From JBHFEI01 sp041928815 (GTDB taxonomy: Bacteria; Pseudomonadota; Alphaproteobacteria; Rhizobiales; Rhizobiaceae), in the NCBI RefSeq assembly GCF_041928815.1, contig NZ_JBHFEI010000001.1:516721-580720 (forward strand): DNA of 64,000 bases, given 5' to 3'. Under the pieces are notes generated by a model. The model was given only the letters and a program-made list of their open reading frames with translations, was not told the DNA's origin and did not search any database. The position numbers and the translations under genes were made by a program. Shown here piece by piece: positions 44,177 to 54,600 of this stretch; position 1 is the first letter of the stretch, and each line of letters begins with the position of its first letter.

Positions 44177-44378
44177 GGCGGTCTCGCCTTCTCCATGGAC
44201 ATCTCCCCGGCGACGCTTCGGTCTCTTGGAGAATATCCATCCGCTTCGGGACCGGGAAACGAAACGGACTATCCTTGCGGCGCCGCATCGAGGGGCCCAT
44301 CTTCCTCAAGGCCGCCTTGGCGGCGCGGCCTTCCTCCCACGGCCGCCCCCTTTCCCGTCTCGACATTCGGACACGCCC

Positions 44379-45704
44379 ATGACCTCCTCCCGACGCCTCC
44401 ATCTCGGCGCCTTCATGCGCCCCGTCAGCCTGCACACCGGCGCCTGGCGCTATCCCGGCGCCTATCCGGACGCGAATTTCAACGTCGCCCATCTCGTCTC
44501 CTTCGCGCGCAAGCTGGAGGCGGCGAAGTTCGACGCCTTCTTCATGGCCGACCATCTCGCCGTGCTGAACATGCCGGTCGAGGCGCTGCGCCGCAGCCAG
44601 ACGGTTACCTCCTTCGAACCCTTCACGCTGCTGTCCGCGATCGCGGCGCTCACCGAACGGATCGGCCTCGTCGCCACCGCTTCCACCACCTTCGACCAGC
44701 CCTACCATGTCGCCCGGCGCTTCGCCTCGCTCGACCATATCAGCGGCGGACGCGCCGGCTGGAACATCGTCACGACCTCGAACCCCGACGCGGCGCTGAA
44801 TTTCGGCCTGACCGACCATGTCGAGCATGGCGAGCGCTATGTCCGCGCCCGCGAATTCTTCGACGTCGTCACCGGCCTCTGGGACAGTTTCGCCGACGAC
44901 GCCTTTGCCCGCGACGTCGAGAGCGGGCTGTTCTTCGATCCGGCGCGCATGCATGTGCTCGACCACAAGGGGCCGCAACTGAACGTGCGCGGGCCGCTCA
45001 ACATCGCGCGCCCGGTGCAGGGTTGGCCGGTGATCGTGCAGGCGGGGCAGTCGGAGCCCGGCCGGCAGCTTGCCGCCGAAACGGCCGAGGCCGTCTTCTG
45101 CGCCCCGCGCGACCTGGCCGACGGCAAGGCGCTCTATGCCGACATCAAGCGACGGCTCGCGCCCCTCGGCCGCGCCCGCGACGACCTCAAGCTGCTGCCC
45201 GCCGCCTTCGTCGTCATCGGCGAGACCGACGCCGAGGCGCGGGCGAAACGCCTGCATCTCGACAGCCTCGTCCATTACGAGAGCGCGATCGCCTCGCTGT
45301 CGGTCTGGCTCGGCCATGACGCCTCCGGCTTCGACCCGGACGCGCCGCTGCCGCCGATCCCGGAGACCAACGACAGCAAGACCGGGCGCGAGCAGGTGAT
45401 CCGGCTTGCGGCGACCGAAGGGCTGACGGTGCGCCAGCTCGCCCAGCGCTATGGCGGCTATGCCGGCCTCGCCTTCGTCGGCAGCGTCGGGACGGTCGCC
45501 GACGCGATGGAGCAGTGGCTGATGGAGGAGGGATCGGACGGGTTCAACATCGTCTTCCCCTTCCTGCCGCAGGGCCTCGACGACGTGACGGAAAAACTGG
45601 TGCCGGAACTGCAGCGGCGCGGCCTCTTCCGCAAGGACTACGAGGGCACGACGCTGCGCGACCATCTCGGGCTGAAACGGCCGCCGAACCGCTTCTTCGC
45701 CTGA
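44379..45704 (+). CDS. LLM-class FMN-dependent monooxygenase (NtaA/SnaA/DszA type)
   Basis: A 441-residue flavin monooxygenase-like TIM barrel: RRLHLGAFMRPVSLHTGAWR, FMADHLAVLN, TASTTFDQPYHVARRFASLD, SGGRAGWNIVTTSNPDAALN and WPVIVQAGQSEPGRQLAAE, all typical of the NtaA group, which uses FMNH2 from a partner reductase. Likely oxidises a chelator, sulfur or nitrogen compound; no reductase gene is adjacent. ATG 44379 gives the standard N-terminus. The 200-base gap before it holds only untranslated leader as far as I see. Confidence 0.87.
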   Translation: MTSSRRLHLGAFMRPVSLHTGAWRYPGAYPDANFNVAHLVSFARKLEAAKFDAFFMADHLAVLNMPVEALRRSQTVTSFEPFTLLSAIAALTERIGLVATASTTFDQPYHVARRFASLDHISGGRAGWNIVTTSNPDAALNFGLTDHVEHGERYVRAREFFDVVTGLWDSFADDAFARDVESGLFFDPARMHVLDHKGPQLNVRGPLNIARPVQGWPVIVQAGQSEPGRQLAAETAEAVFCAPRDLADGKALYADIKRRLAPLGRARDDLKLLPAAFVVIGETDAEARAKRLHLDSLVHYESAIASLSVWLGHDASGFDPDAPLPPIPETNDSKTGREQVIRLAATEGLTVRQLAQRYGGYAGLAFVGSVGTVADAMEQWLMEEGSDGFNIVFPFLPQGLDDVTEKLVPELQRRGLFRKDYEGTTLRDHLGLKRPPNRFFA

Positions 45705-45766
45705 GACGAAGCGGCTCCAGCCGTGATAGAGCGGCGTGAAGACATCCCGTGCAAGAAAGGCCTGCC

Positions 45767-46549
45767 ATGCTCCCCTTCCCCACGATCGGCTTCGTCGGCA
45801 CCGGGACGATCAGCGCGGCGATGGCGCGCGGGCTTCTGGCGGATCCGCCGGCGTTGGAGGCGGTCCTCGTCTCGCCGCGCAATGCGGAAACCGCGGCGCG
45901 GCTCGCGGCGGATTTTTCCGCCGTGACGATCGCCGCCGACAACCAGTCCGTGATCGACGGCAGCGCCGTCGTCGTGCTCGCGGTGCGGCCGCAGATCGCG
46001 GAAGGGGTGATCCGACCCTTGCGTTTCCGAGAGGGGCAGACGGTGATCAGCCTCGTCGCCGCGACCGAGCGGGAGACGCTGCACGCCTGGATCGGCGCCG
46101 GCGTCACCCTCGTCCAGGCGGTGCCGCTGCCCTTCGTCGAGCGGCGGCGCGGCACGACCGCGCTCTATCCGCCCGACGCGACGGCGCAGGCGCTCTTCGA
46201 CGTCCTCGGCACGGCGGTTGCCTGCGACACGCCGGCCGAATATGACCTGCTCGCCGCCGCGAGCGCCCTGATGGCGAGCTATTTCGGCATCATGGACCGG
46301 ACGGTCCGCTGGCTGGAGAAGGAGGGCCTGCCGGCGAAGAAGGGCCGCGCCTATCTCGCTCCCCTCTTCGCCGAACTCGGCGAGACGGCCCGCCTCTCCG
46401 GGGCGGAAAGCTTCGATCACCTGAGCCGGGAATTCGCGACGAAGGGCGGGCTCAACGAGCAGGTCTTTTCCGATTTCGAGAAGAATGGCGGCACGGCCGC
46501 CCTGACCGCCGCACTCGACCGGGTGCTGGCGCGCATCCGCGGCCGGTGA
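45767..46549 (+). CDS. pyrroline-5-carboxylate reductase family protein
   Basis: A 260-residue ProC-like NAD(P) reductase: FPTIGFVGTGTISAAMARGL Rossmann motif, VVVLAVRPQIAEG, VQAVPLPFVERRRGTTALYP, and the C-terminal helical FDHLSREFATKGGLNEQVF replacing the canonical TSPGGTT with ATKGGLN. That change and a divergent C-terminus suggest a different imine or amino acid substrate than proline biosynthesis. ATG 45767 follows AAGAAAGG; GTG 45749 is an alternative. Confidence 0.8.
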   Translation: MLPFPTIGFVGTGTISAAMARGLLADPPALEAVLVSPRNAETAARLAADFSAVTIAADNQSVIDGSAVVVLAVRPQIAEGVIRPLRFREGQTVISLVAATERETLHAWIGAGVTLVQAVPLPFVERRRGTTALYPPDATAQALFDVLGTAVACDTPAEYDLLAAASALMASYFGIMDRTVRWLEKEGLPAKKGRAYLAPLFAELGETARLSGAESFDHLSREFATKGGLNEQVFSDFEKNGGTAALTAALDRVLARIRGR

Positions 46550-46571
46550 GCCCGCCCGCCGGTGCGCTCCG

Positions 46572-47120
46572 TCAGAAGGTCGGCGGCGTGCAGGCGCTGA
46601 TCACCTCACAGGCGACCGGCCCGACGCAGCGGAAACGGTGCGGCCGGCGGCTGTCGAAGCAATAGGCATCGCCGGGACCGAGGATGCGGCGCTCGTCGTC
46701 GACGGTCACCTCCAGCCGGCCGGAGAGCACGATGCCGCCCTCCTCTCCCTCGTGCACGAGCGGCACCTTGCCGGTGTCGGCGCCCGGCTGGTAACATTCC
46801 TTGAGAATCTGCAGGCTTCGGCCGACGAGCGTGTCGCCGACCTGGCGGTAGGAGATCTTGCCCTTGCCGATCTCGACCAGGTCCTCGGCCGCGTAGAAGG
46901 CCCGGACCGGCCGCTCCGGCTCGAAGGCGAAGAATTCGGCGAGGCCGATCGGAATGCCGTCGAGAATGCGCTTCAGCGCGCCGACGGACGGGTTGGAGGC
47001 ATTGGATTCGATGAGCGAGATGGTGGAATTGGTGACGCCCGCCCGCTTGGCCAGTTCGCGCTGCGACAGCTTCTGGGCGAGGCGCAGGTGGCGCAGCCGG
47101 CCGCCGATATCGACGCTCAT
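46572..47120 (-). CDS. XRE-cupin transcriptional regulator (PuuR-like)
   Basis: A 182-residue regulator: N-terminal helix-turn-helix (LRHLRLAQKLSQRELAKRAG, VTNSTISLIESNASNPSVG) and a C-terminal cupin (VPLVHEGEEGGIVLSGRLEV, GDAYCFDSRRPHRFRC). PuuR-type proteins control polyamine or amino-acid catabolism. Divergent from the omega-aminotransferase gene 145 bases away, which is its probable target; the gap contains no perfect palindrome that I can single out. Confidence 0.87.
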   Translation of the reverse strand: MSVDIGGRLRHLRLAQKLSQRELAKRAGVTNSTISLIESNASNPSVGALKRILDGIPIGLAEFFAFEPERPVRAFYAAEDLVEIGKGKISYRQVGDTLVGRSLQILKECYQPGADTGKVPLVHEGEEGGIVLSGRLEVTVDDERRILGPGDAYCFDSRRPHRFRCVGPVACEVISACTPPTF

Positions 47121-47265
47121 CGCATGCTCCGTTTGAGATGTTCGAAATCGCGCAAATACTAGTGACTGCCTCGTGAATTTTCAAGGACTTGCAGGGATCA
47201 AGAAAAGGACTTGTTCACAACCGTAAAATGGCGGAAGCCAGTCACATCGACCATGGAGGTGCCGC

Positions 47266-48600
<1,335 letters not shown>

Positions 48601-48618
48601 ACCGGCATCATGCCGAAA

Positions 48619-48654
48619 GGCCGGACGGGGTGGCAAGCGCCGCTCCGTCCGGCC
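48619..48654. terminator. stem-loop between the aminotransferase and tautomerase genes
   Basis: GGCCGGACGG and CCGTCCGGCC form a 10-base stem over a 16-base loop, followed by TTTC on the minus strand and GAAAA on the plus strand. A convergent terminator is likely, though without a long T tract. Confidence 0.6.
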
Positions 48655-48741
48655 GAAAACCTGTCGGATCGGCAGATCCGGAGCTTATCCCGCAGACGCG
48701 GGGCCGCTTCGGCAGCGGGCGATGCTCACAGGTGATCGACC

Positions 48742-48975
48742 TCAGTCGACAGGAGCGTAACCCGGCTTCCTGTAGAGCGTCTGCTTGCGTCCCCTGATGT
48801 CGGGGAGGAACACGTCCTCGTCCCAGCGCTCGGCGGGAACGTCCTCGATCGCCACCGACACCGTTTCCTCGCCGACGCCGAGCGCGCCGGTGAGCGCCGC
48901 CGTCAGCCTTTCGGTCAGATCCGCCTTCATCGCCTCCGAGCGCCCCTCGATCATCTTCACCACGACATGCGGCAT
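48742..48975 (-). CDS. 4-oxalocrotonate tautomerase family protein
   Basis: A 77-residue tautomerase: MPHVVVKMIEGRSEAMKADL with the catalytic Pro1 exposed after Met removal, VSVAIEDVPAERWDED and the C-terminal RGRKQTLYRKPGY. Typical keto-enol tautomerase fold. GGGAGAGACGG before ATG 48975. 44 bases downstream of the cupin gene on the same strand, probably one unit. Confidence 0.86.
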   Translation of the reverse strand: MPHVVVKMIEGRSEAMKADLTERLTAALTGALGVGEETVSVAIEDVPAERWDEDVFLPDIRGRKQTLYRKPGYAPVD

Positions 48976-49019
48976 GTCCGTCTCTCCCTTGCCATGACGT
49001 CTCCCGGCGCCGCCCGGCC

Positions 49020-49418
49020 TCACCGGGAGGCGTATTCCGCGTCGGTCACCGGCTCCAGCCAGTCGACGACCTTTCCGTCGAGATGTTCCTGGATCCCGAT
49101 ATGCGTCATCGCGGTGGTCGGCGATGCGCCGTGCCAGTGTCTTTCGCCCGGCTCGAACCAGACGACGTCGCCCGGACGAATCTCCTCGACCGGGCCGCCG
49201 TCGCGCTGGACGAGGCCGACGCCGGCGGTGACGATCAGGGTCTGGCCGAGCGGATGGGTGTGCCAGGCGGTGCGCGCGCCCGGCTCGAAAGTGACGGCGG
49301 CGGCCGCGGCCCTTCGCGCCGCATTGGCGGCGAACAGCGGGTCCATGCGCACGGTTCCGGTAAACCAGCCGGCCGGGCCGGGAACCGAGGGCTGCGTGCC
49401 GTTCCTGTCGATCTTCAT
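49020..49418 (-). CDS. cupin domain protein
   Basis: A 132-residue single cupin: [20 protein letters not shown] (motif 1, G(X)5HxH) and [20 protein letters not shown] (motif 2), with [15 protein letters not shown] before it. Resembles the quercetinase/carboxymuconolactone-associated cupins that often occur with CMD or tautomerase genes. Co-transcribed with the tautomerase; substrate unknown. Confidence 0.85.
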   Translation of the reverse strand: MKIDRNGTQPSVPGPAGWFTGTVRMDPLFAANAARRAAAAAVTFEPGARTAWHTHPLGQTLIVTAGVGLVQRDGGPVEEIRPGDVVWFEPGERHWHGASPTTAMTHIGIQEHLDGKVVDWLEPVTDAEYASR

Positions 49419-49639
49419 GCGTCTCTCCCCAAGTCGGCGGGCTTTTGCGGCCCTTCATAGCACGGCGGGGGGCCGCCCTTCGAGGGCATTCCGCAACGCC
49501 CTTCGATCCGGACCGCTTCCTTGCAACATCCGGTATGCAACATCCGGCGTGTAACAGCCGGCGGCGCTTAGGGGACAACGGCGCGAAACAGGCGGAGGCG
49601 ACAAGGGCGGCATTCGACAGCCCTTCCGGAGACGCCCCG

Positions 49640-49900
49640 ATGACTGCCCCGCTTCGCCCCCTCCTGCTTACGCGCGACGAGCGCCATTACCGCGAGCGCG
49701 AGCTGCGCCGCCTCGCCGCCCTCGACGACCGGCTGCTCGCCGATGTCGGCATCAGCCGTGCGGAGATCGACAGGCTGCAGCAACGGCTCGACGAGGCCGC
49801 GTCGCCCGGCGCATCCGGTTTCCGGCGCGCCGGGCGCATGCGCGCGGCCCTCATCGTCTTCCTGCGACGGCTTTCGGCCTGGCCGGCCGCCTCCGTCTGA
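49640..49900 (+). CDS. DUF1127-like small protein
   Basis: An 86-residue basic protein; residues about 20-50 (RERELRRLAALDDRLLADVG then ISRAEIDRLQQRL) fit the DUF1127 pattern LxxLDxxLLxDiGiSRxeI. The C-terminal half (RMRAALIVFLRRLSAWPAAS) is arginine-rich. Longer than the 48-residue copy at 5385. GGAG nine bases before ATG 49640. Confidence 0.72.
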   Translation: MTAPLRPLLLTRDERHYRERELRRLAALDDRLLADVGISRAEIDRLQQRLDEAASPGASGFRRAGRMRAALIVFLRRLSAWPAASV

Positions 49901-49940
49901 TCGCACGCATCCCCTCCGGCAGGTCCGCGCCGGAGGACGG

Positions 49941-49975
49941 CGGCGGCAGGCGCGATCACCCCACCCCTGCCGCCG
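49941..49975. terminator. convergent stem-loop after the DUF1127-like gene
   Basis: CGGCGGCAGG / CCTGCCGCCG, a 10-base stem with a 15-base loop between convergent genes. No T tract, so termination is uncertain. Confidence 0.4.
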
Positions 49976-49996
49976 TCCGGCATCCTGCCCGCCCCG

Positions 49997-51028
49997 TCAG
50001 TTGATCGCGACGGGCTTCGAGCGCATGCGCGCGACCGTCTCGCGCTCGGCCCGCTTGCAGCGCATCGGCGGCAGGCCGCGGTCCATCAGGTCCATGTCCT
50101 CGAGCACCATGTCGCCCATCTTCGTGAACGCGCTGTCGAGCGCGCCGGCCCGGTGGGCCGAACGCAGGAAGCCGTCGAGCCGGCGCACCGGATGGTCGGC
50201 CGGCAGCGGCTCCTCCGGAAACACGTCGCTCGCCGCGACGATATGGCCGCGCTCGACCGCCGCCATCAGCGCGTCGAAATCGACGACGCCGGCGCGGCTG
50301 AGCAGAATGAAGGCCGCCCCTCTCCGCATGCGCGCAAAGGCCTCGGCACCGAGGAAACCCTCGTTCTCGCTGGTCACCGCCGCGACGACGAAGACGACGT
50401 CGCTGTCCGACAGGACCGTGTCAAGAGAGGCGGGCTCGACGCCGTTGTCCTTCAGGATCGAGGCCGGCATCCAGGGATCGAAGACGCGGATGCGGGCACG
50501 GAAGCCGGTCAGCACGCGGTTCAGCGCCTTGCCGAGATCGCCGAAGCCGACGATGCCGATCTCGGCGCCGGACAGAAGCCTGGCGGCGCGATTGCCCTCG
50601 CCGCCCCAGAGCTCCCGGCCCTCGCGGAAGGCGAGATCGGCATCGACCACGCCGCGCAGCAGGTTCAGCGCCATGGCGAGGCCGAGTTCGGCCACCGGCT
50701 CGGCGAAGACCTGCCCCGTCGTCACCACATGGATGCCCCGGGCAAAGAGCACGTCATAGGGCATGTTGTTGATCAGGTTGCTCTCGACGTTCAGCACCGC
50801 CCTCAGCTTCGGCATCCGCGCCAGCGTCTCCTCGCAGAGCGGCGGCTGGCCGAGGATGAAGCGCGCCTCGCCAAGGACGGCGTCGCCGAGACCGGCGATG
50901 TCCTCGGGGTCCGCCTCGACGATCCTGTAGCGCCGTTTGAGATCGGCGCGAGCCTCGGCGGTGAAGATCAGGTCGAGGCTGCGGGGTTCTGGCGCGCTGA
51001 TCACCAGCGGCCTGTCGGCATGTGTCAT
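49997..51028 (-). CDS. D-isomer-specific 2-hydroxyacid dehydrogenase
   Basis: A 343-residue NAD-dependent dehydrogenase: AEIGIVGFGDLGKALNRVLT nucleotide motif, VFDPWMP, catalytic Arg in AAFILLSRAGVVDFDALM, Glu in SDVFPEEPLPADHP, and His in FLRSAHRAGALDSAF. N-terminal substrate domain has LRAVLNVESNLINN. It could serve glycerate, a sugar-derived 2-keto acid or phosphoglycerate-like substrate. Monocistronic; no neighbour points to the substrate. Confidence 0.87.
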   Translation of the reverse strand: MTHADRPLVISAPEPRSLDLIFTAEARADLKRRYRIVEADPEDIAGLGDAVLGEARFILGQPPLCEETLARMPKLRAVLNVESNLINNMPYDVLFARGIHVVTTGQVFAEPVAELGLAMALNLLRGVVDADLAFREGRELWGGEGNRAARLLSGAEIGIVGFGDLGKALNRVLTGFRARIRVFDPWMPASILKDNGVEPASLDTVLSDSDVVFVVAAVTSENEGFLGAEAFARMRRGAAFILLSRAGVVDFDALMAAVERGHIVAASDVFPEEPLPADHPVRRLDGFLRSAHRAGALDSAFTKMGDMVLEDMDLMDRGLPPMRCKRAERETVARMRSKPVAIN

Positions 51029-51237
51029 TCCGGTCCTCCCTGCCGGCGGGCGGCCGGCATGCGTGCGTCATCTGCGGAACGGGTCAGCGATCCGTGCGGG
51101 GGAAGAAGGCGTCCAAGCGCCCGCTGCTTCCGTCCCGACCCATCGTCCGGCATCGAAGCGGTCCTGCCTCGACGGGAGATGCTCTAAACGATCCCGCGGC
51201 GGAAGCGAAGCCGGATCGCGCCTTGCCCTGCGGGGCG

Positions 51238-51525
51238 TTACCAGTTCAGCCCGCGCTTCTGCCGTTCGAGCGAGGGCGGGAGTCGGTTTCCCTGGAAAGT
51301 GAGGCCGTCCTGCGTGCATTCGTAGACGGTGCTGTAGCGCGGCCCGTTCGTCGGCAGAAACGGATCGGCATTCCTGAGGATCACCTGCTCGCAGGTGACG
51401 CGGCGGCCGGGCTCGGCCTGGGCGGGATCCACCACGCCCGGCAGGTCGCGGTAGAGCTGCGCGCTTGCCGCGTCGGGCGCGAGAAGGGCCGCGCAGAGCG
51501 CGATCGCAAGGCAGGTCCTGGTCAT
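51238..51525 (-). CDS. small exported hypothetical protein
   Basis: A 95-residue protein with signal peptide MTRTCLAIALCAALLAPDAA SA then QLYRDLPGVVDPAQ; the mature part has two Cys (VTCEQVIL, VYECTQDGLTF) that may form a disulfide. No family recognised. The start at 51525 is chosen for the signal peptide. It is divergent from the exonuclease gene. Confidence 0.72.
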   Translation of the reverse strand: MTRTCLAIALCAALLAPDAASAQLYRDLPGVVDPAQAEPGRRVTCEQVILRNADPFLPTNGPRYSTVYECTQDGLTFQGNRLPPSLERQKRGLNW

Positions 51526-51619
51526 CGGGGTGTCCACAATTGTTTCGGCGGCACGGTATCGCAGCCGCGCCGCATGCGCTATAGGCCGATCGAGATCGGA
51601 CGGCATGTGGGAAGCGGCG

Positions 51620-52246
51620 ATGGCGAACGCAATACGGTATCACGAAGGCGACATTTCTTCAGAGGACGCGGCGCGCTACACCGGCGCCATCGCCGTCGAC
51701 ACGGAAACGCTCGGGCTGGTTCCGCGCCGCGACCGTCTCTGCGTCGTCCAGCTTTCGCCCGGCGACGGCACGGCCGACGTGGTCCGGATCGCCAAAGGCC
51801 AGCGCTCGGCGCCGAACATCGAGGCGATGATGGCCGACCCGTCCCGCGAGAAGATCTTCCACTACGGCCGCTTCGACATCGCCGTGCTCTTCCACACCTT
51901 CGGCGTTACGGCGGCGCCGGTGTTCTGCACCAAGATCGCCTCGCGCCTGACCCGCACCTACACCGACCGGCACGGGCTGAAGGACAACCTCAAGGAAATG
52001 CTGGAGATCGACATCTCCAAGCAGCAGCAGTCCTCCGACTGGGCGGCCGAGACGCTGACGCAGGCGCAGCTCGATTATGCGGCCTCGGACGTGCTCTACC
52101 TCCACGCGCTGCGCGACCGGCTGAAGGCGAGACTTGCGCGCGACGATCGCGGGGCGCTGGCCGAGGCCTGCTTCGACTTCCTGCCGAGCCGCGCCAAGCT
52201 CGACCTGCTCGGCTGGGAAGAGACCGACATCTTCGCCCACAGCTAA
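51620..52246 (+). CDS. RNase D-type 3'-5' exonuclease
   Basis: A 208-residue DEDDy exonuclease: ExoI IAVDTETLGLVPRRDRLCVV (Asp, Glu), ExoII FHYGRFDIAVLFHTFG (Asp), ExoIII LDYAASDVLYLHALRDRL (Tyr, Asp). It lacks the HRDC domains of full RNase D, matching the short alphaproteobacterial NrnC-like form that degrades nano-RNA. GGGAAG seven bases before ATG 51620. Convergent on the DUF3307 gene with a 9-base gap. Confidence 0.88.
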   Translation: MANAIRYHEGDISSEDAARYTGAIAVDTETLGLVPRRDRLCVVQLSPGDGTADVVRIAKGQRSAPNIEAMMADPSREKIFHYGRFDIAVLFHTFGVTAAPVFCTKIASRLTRTYTDRHGLKDNLKEMLEIDISKQQQSSDWAAETLTQAQLDYAASDVLYLHALRDRLKARLARDDRGALAEACFDFLPSRAKLDLLGWEETDIFAHS

Positions 52247-52255
52247 AAGGCGGTC

Positions 52256-52585
52256 TCAGCCAGGCCCGGCGGCAACCAGCGCGAACCACAGCGCCTTGCA
52301 GGCGATGTGCAATGCCTGGTCGGTGGCGAAACCGATCCGTCCCCTGACCTTCGCCTCGTCGATCGCCGTATGCGCCGCCCATTCGGCGACACCCAGCCAG
52401 ACATTGCCGGTGACGAGCGCGACCGCCGCGCCGTGGATGCCGGCATGGGCGACGAGGTGGTAGAGCCGCAACGGCCCCCGCGCCTTCGCCTCGGCGAGAA
52501 AGGCACCCTGCAGCGGATAGTCGCAGACCCAGTGCGCCGCAAGCAGCATCAGGGCGAGGGTGGGCAGGGGCAAGGGATCAATCAT
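52256..52585 (-). CDS. DUF3307 membrane protein
   Basis: A 109-residue protein with three to four hydrophobic segments: LALMLLAAHWVCDYPLQGAF LAEAKARG (the HxxxDYPLQ signature), LYHLVAHAGIHGAAVALVTG, WAAHTAIDEAKVRG, and ALHIACKALWFAL. The His/Asp pattern inside membranes is typical of DUF3307, function unknown. Monocistronic. Confidence 0.82.
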   Translation of the reverse strand: MIDPLPLPTLALMLLAAHWVCDYPLQGAFLAEAKARGPLRLYHLVAHAGIHGAAVALVTGNVWLGVAEWAAHTAIDEAKVRGRIGFATDQALHIACKALWFALVAAGPG

Positions 52586-52726
52586 CAGGGGCGGGGCCGG
52601 GCTTCATCTGTAGAAACCGCCTTATATAGGCAAGGCGGCCCGCCGCGATAGGAGATTTCCCGCGCCGGTCTGGATCATCCCCGTCATCGCGGCCGTCGCC
52701 TTCTCCTGCCCGAGGATGCGGCCCTT

Positions 52727-54346
52727 TCATTGCGCCGGCCCGCCGAACAGGCGGATGACGAGATCGCGCAGATCCTGCATCGGCCGGACCGGCGTCTCAA
52801 GGCCGGGCGTCATTCCCGGAGCGAAGCCTGCGTCGACGAAGCGGCCGACAAGAGCGGCGTCGGCCGAGACGACATGGACGGGGACGGCGCGCGAGGCGTC
52901 CGGTCCCGTGACGATCGCCGCCGGCTGGTGGTCGCCGAGGATGACGAAGACGGCATCGCGGTGGAAGCGGGCGACGTAGGATCCGACGGCCTCGAGTGAA
53001 TAGTCGATCGTGCGGATATACTGGTCGCGCACCCGCGCCGGATCGGCCCAGACGACGGCGGGCGGATCGCCGGCACGCGCCTGCGCGTCGAAGACGGTCC
53101 CGTCGCCGACCGCCTCCCAGTCGACAAGCGACGCCACGGGCGTCCAGGGCGCATGGCTGGAGATCAGCGCGATCTCGGCCATCACCGCCTTGCCCGCCGC
53201 CCGGGCCGGCTGGCGGGCGAGGCGCTCGAAGGCGGACAGCGTATACTGGTCCGGCATCGTCACCCAGTTGAAGGGCTGGCCGCGATAGCCGAGATCGCGC
53301 GCGGCGAGGATCCGGTCATAGCCGTAATAGGCCGCCTCCGGCCAGTCGAGCGTGATCGCCGGCATGATGGCGACGCTCGTCCAGCCGGCCTCGCGGAACA
53401 GACGGTTGAGGCTCGGCCGGTCGCTCCGCATCAGCCGGTCGTAGCGGGCCTGGCTGTCGACCGAAAGGCCCGACAGGAAGGTGCCATGCGCAAGCCAGCT
53501 CAGCCCGCCGACCGTCGGCGACACCGCCCAGGCGCTGGCGCTGGCGATGCCGTTCTGCCGGAACAGGCCGTCGACGGCGTTAAGACGCGCGCCTGTGCGC
53601 GGCGCATAGCGCGGATCCTCGACGGCGCTGCGGCCGTAGGATTCGATGAAGACGACGACGACGTCGCGGCCCTTCACCGCGTCGAAGAGGCCGTGCCCGT
53701 CGCGGGGTCCGCCGCCGGCGGCGAGCTCCGCCTCGAAGCGGCGCATGTCCTCGACCGAGCGCGCCACCAGCGCGACCCGGGCCGCGAGATAGGCCGGCGC
53801 CGCCAGGTCCGCCGTCACGCCGGCCTGCGGCACCGCGCGGACGAGGAGGGCCCCCGCCGCGACAAGCGCGAAGAGAGCGACGATCGGCGCCTTCCGGCGC
53901 GCCTGCAGCCGGCCGAGCCGCGACAGCGCGTGGGCAAGGGCAAACGCGACGCCGGCGATGGCCGCCACGGCCGCGGCGACGGCAAGACCCGCCGGCAGGA
54001 TGCCAAGCGTGCCGGAGAGGAGATTCCACCCGTCGGCGGCGAAGCGCAGGTCGAGATAGGGATTGAACGGACGCTGGAAGGCCGAGCGCGTGCCGAGATC
54101 GGCAAGTTTCAGGACAAGGAGCAACGTCAGGAGAACGGCCGCGAGCCCGGCCCAGATGCGCGAAAGGCCGCGCGGCAGCAGGAGGGCCAGGAGCGCCAGC
54201 ACCGGCATTTCGAGCGGCAGGCGGAGGAAGGAGGCCGGTTGAAACGCAGCCGGATGGGTCGGCAGGACGAGGATCGCGAAGACGATGATGCCGTAGGCAA
54301 GCGCCGCGCCCGCGCCTCGGCCGCGCGCGGAGGCATCGTTCCTCAT
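52727..54346 (-). CDS. sulfatase / alkaline-phosphatase-superfamily membrane enzyme
   Basis: A 539-residue protein: about five N-terminal membrane helices (ALAYGIIVFAILVLPT, LLTLLLVLKLADLG, IAGVAFALAHAL), then a sulfatase domain outside the membrane. Metal-site pieces are DVVVVFIESYGRSAV, SAWAVSPTVGGLSWLAHGTF (nucleophile Thr or Ser region), and FVILGDHQPAAIV. Topology resembles LtaS and phosphoethanolamine transferases that move phospho-head groups. ATG overlaps the upstream 85-residue gene in ATGA. Operon with a CDP-alcohol phosphatidyltransferase suggests lipid or glycan head-group modification. Confidence 0.82.
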   Translation of the reverse strand: MRNDASARGRGAGAALAYGIIVFAILVLPTHPAAFQPASFLRLPLEMPVLALLALLLPRGLSRIWAGLAAVLLTLLLVLKLADLGTRSAFQRPFNPYLDLRFAADGWNLLSGTLGILPAGLAVAAAVAAIAGVAFALAHALSRLGRLQARRKAPIVALFALVAAGALLVRAVPQAGVTADLAAPAYLAARVALVARSVEDMRRFEAELAAGGGPRDGHGLFDAVKGRDVVVVFIESYGRSAVEDPRYAPRTGARLNAVDGLFRQNGIASASAWAVSPTVGGLSWLAHGTFLSGLSVDSQARYDRLMRSDRPSLNRLFREAGWTSVAIMPAITLDWPEAAYYGYDRILAARDLGYRGQPFNWVTMPDQYTLSAFERLARQPARAAGKAVMAEIALISSHAPWTPVASLVDWEAVGDGTVFDAQARAGDPPAVVWADPARVRDQYIRTIDYSLEAVGSYVARFHRDAVFVILGDHQPAAIVTGPDASRAVPVHVVSADAALVGRFVDAGFAPGMTPGLETPVRPMQDLRDLVIRLFGGPAQ

Positions 54347-54600
54347 GTGCCGGACCGCGCAGGAACGTCGCCCGAGGGCGCATGGCCGGGAGGGAGGGCG
54401 AGGATGCGGCGCGTCTCTGCCGCGCCGCGCCATCCGTCCTCGGCGAAGCGGCGGTGCGCGCCGACCACGCGGGTGGACCGGGAGGGCCCGAGGGACGGGA
54501 GGCGGTCGATCGCCTCCGCCGCGATGCCGGGCATGGCCGGCGCATGGTCGAAGACGACCAGCGGAAGGGGGATGCCCGGCCCCGTGGCGATGTCCGTCAC
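54343..54600 (-). CDS. 85-residue hypothetical protein, coupled on both sides
   Basis: VTDIATGPGIPLPLVVFDHA, then AIDRLPSLGPSRSTRVVGAH and GWRGAAETRRILALPPG. No family recognised and no membrane segment. Its GTG start overlaps the stop of the phosphatidyltransferase gene (GTGA), GGGAG lies six bases before it, and its stop overlaps the sulfatase start (ATGA). This tight coupling is the main evidence that it is real. Confidence 0.62.
   Translation of the reverse strand: MTDIATGPGIPLPLVVFDHAPAMPGIAAEAIDRLPSLGPSRSTRVVGAHRRFAEDGWRGAAETRRILALPPGHAPSGDVPARSGT

Noticed and set aside
46572..47120. XRE gene considered as part of a toxin-antitoxin system
   Set aside because: The C-terminal cupin and divergent aminotransferase identify a metabolic regulator; no toxin partner is adjacent.
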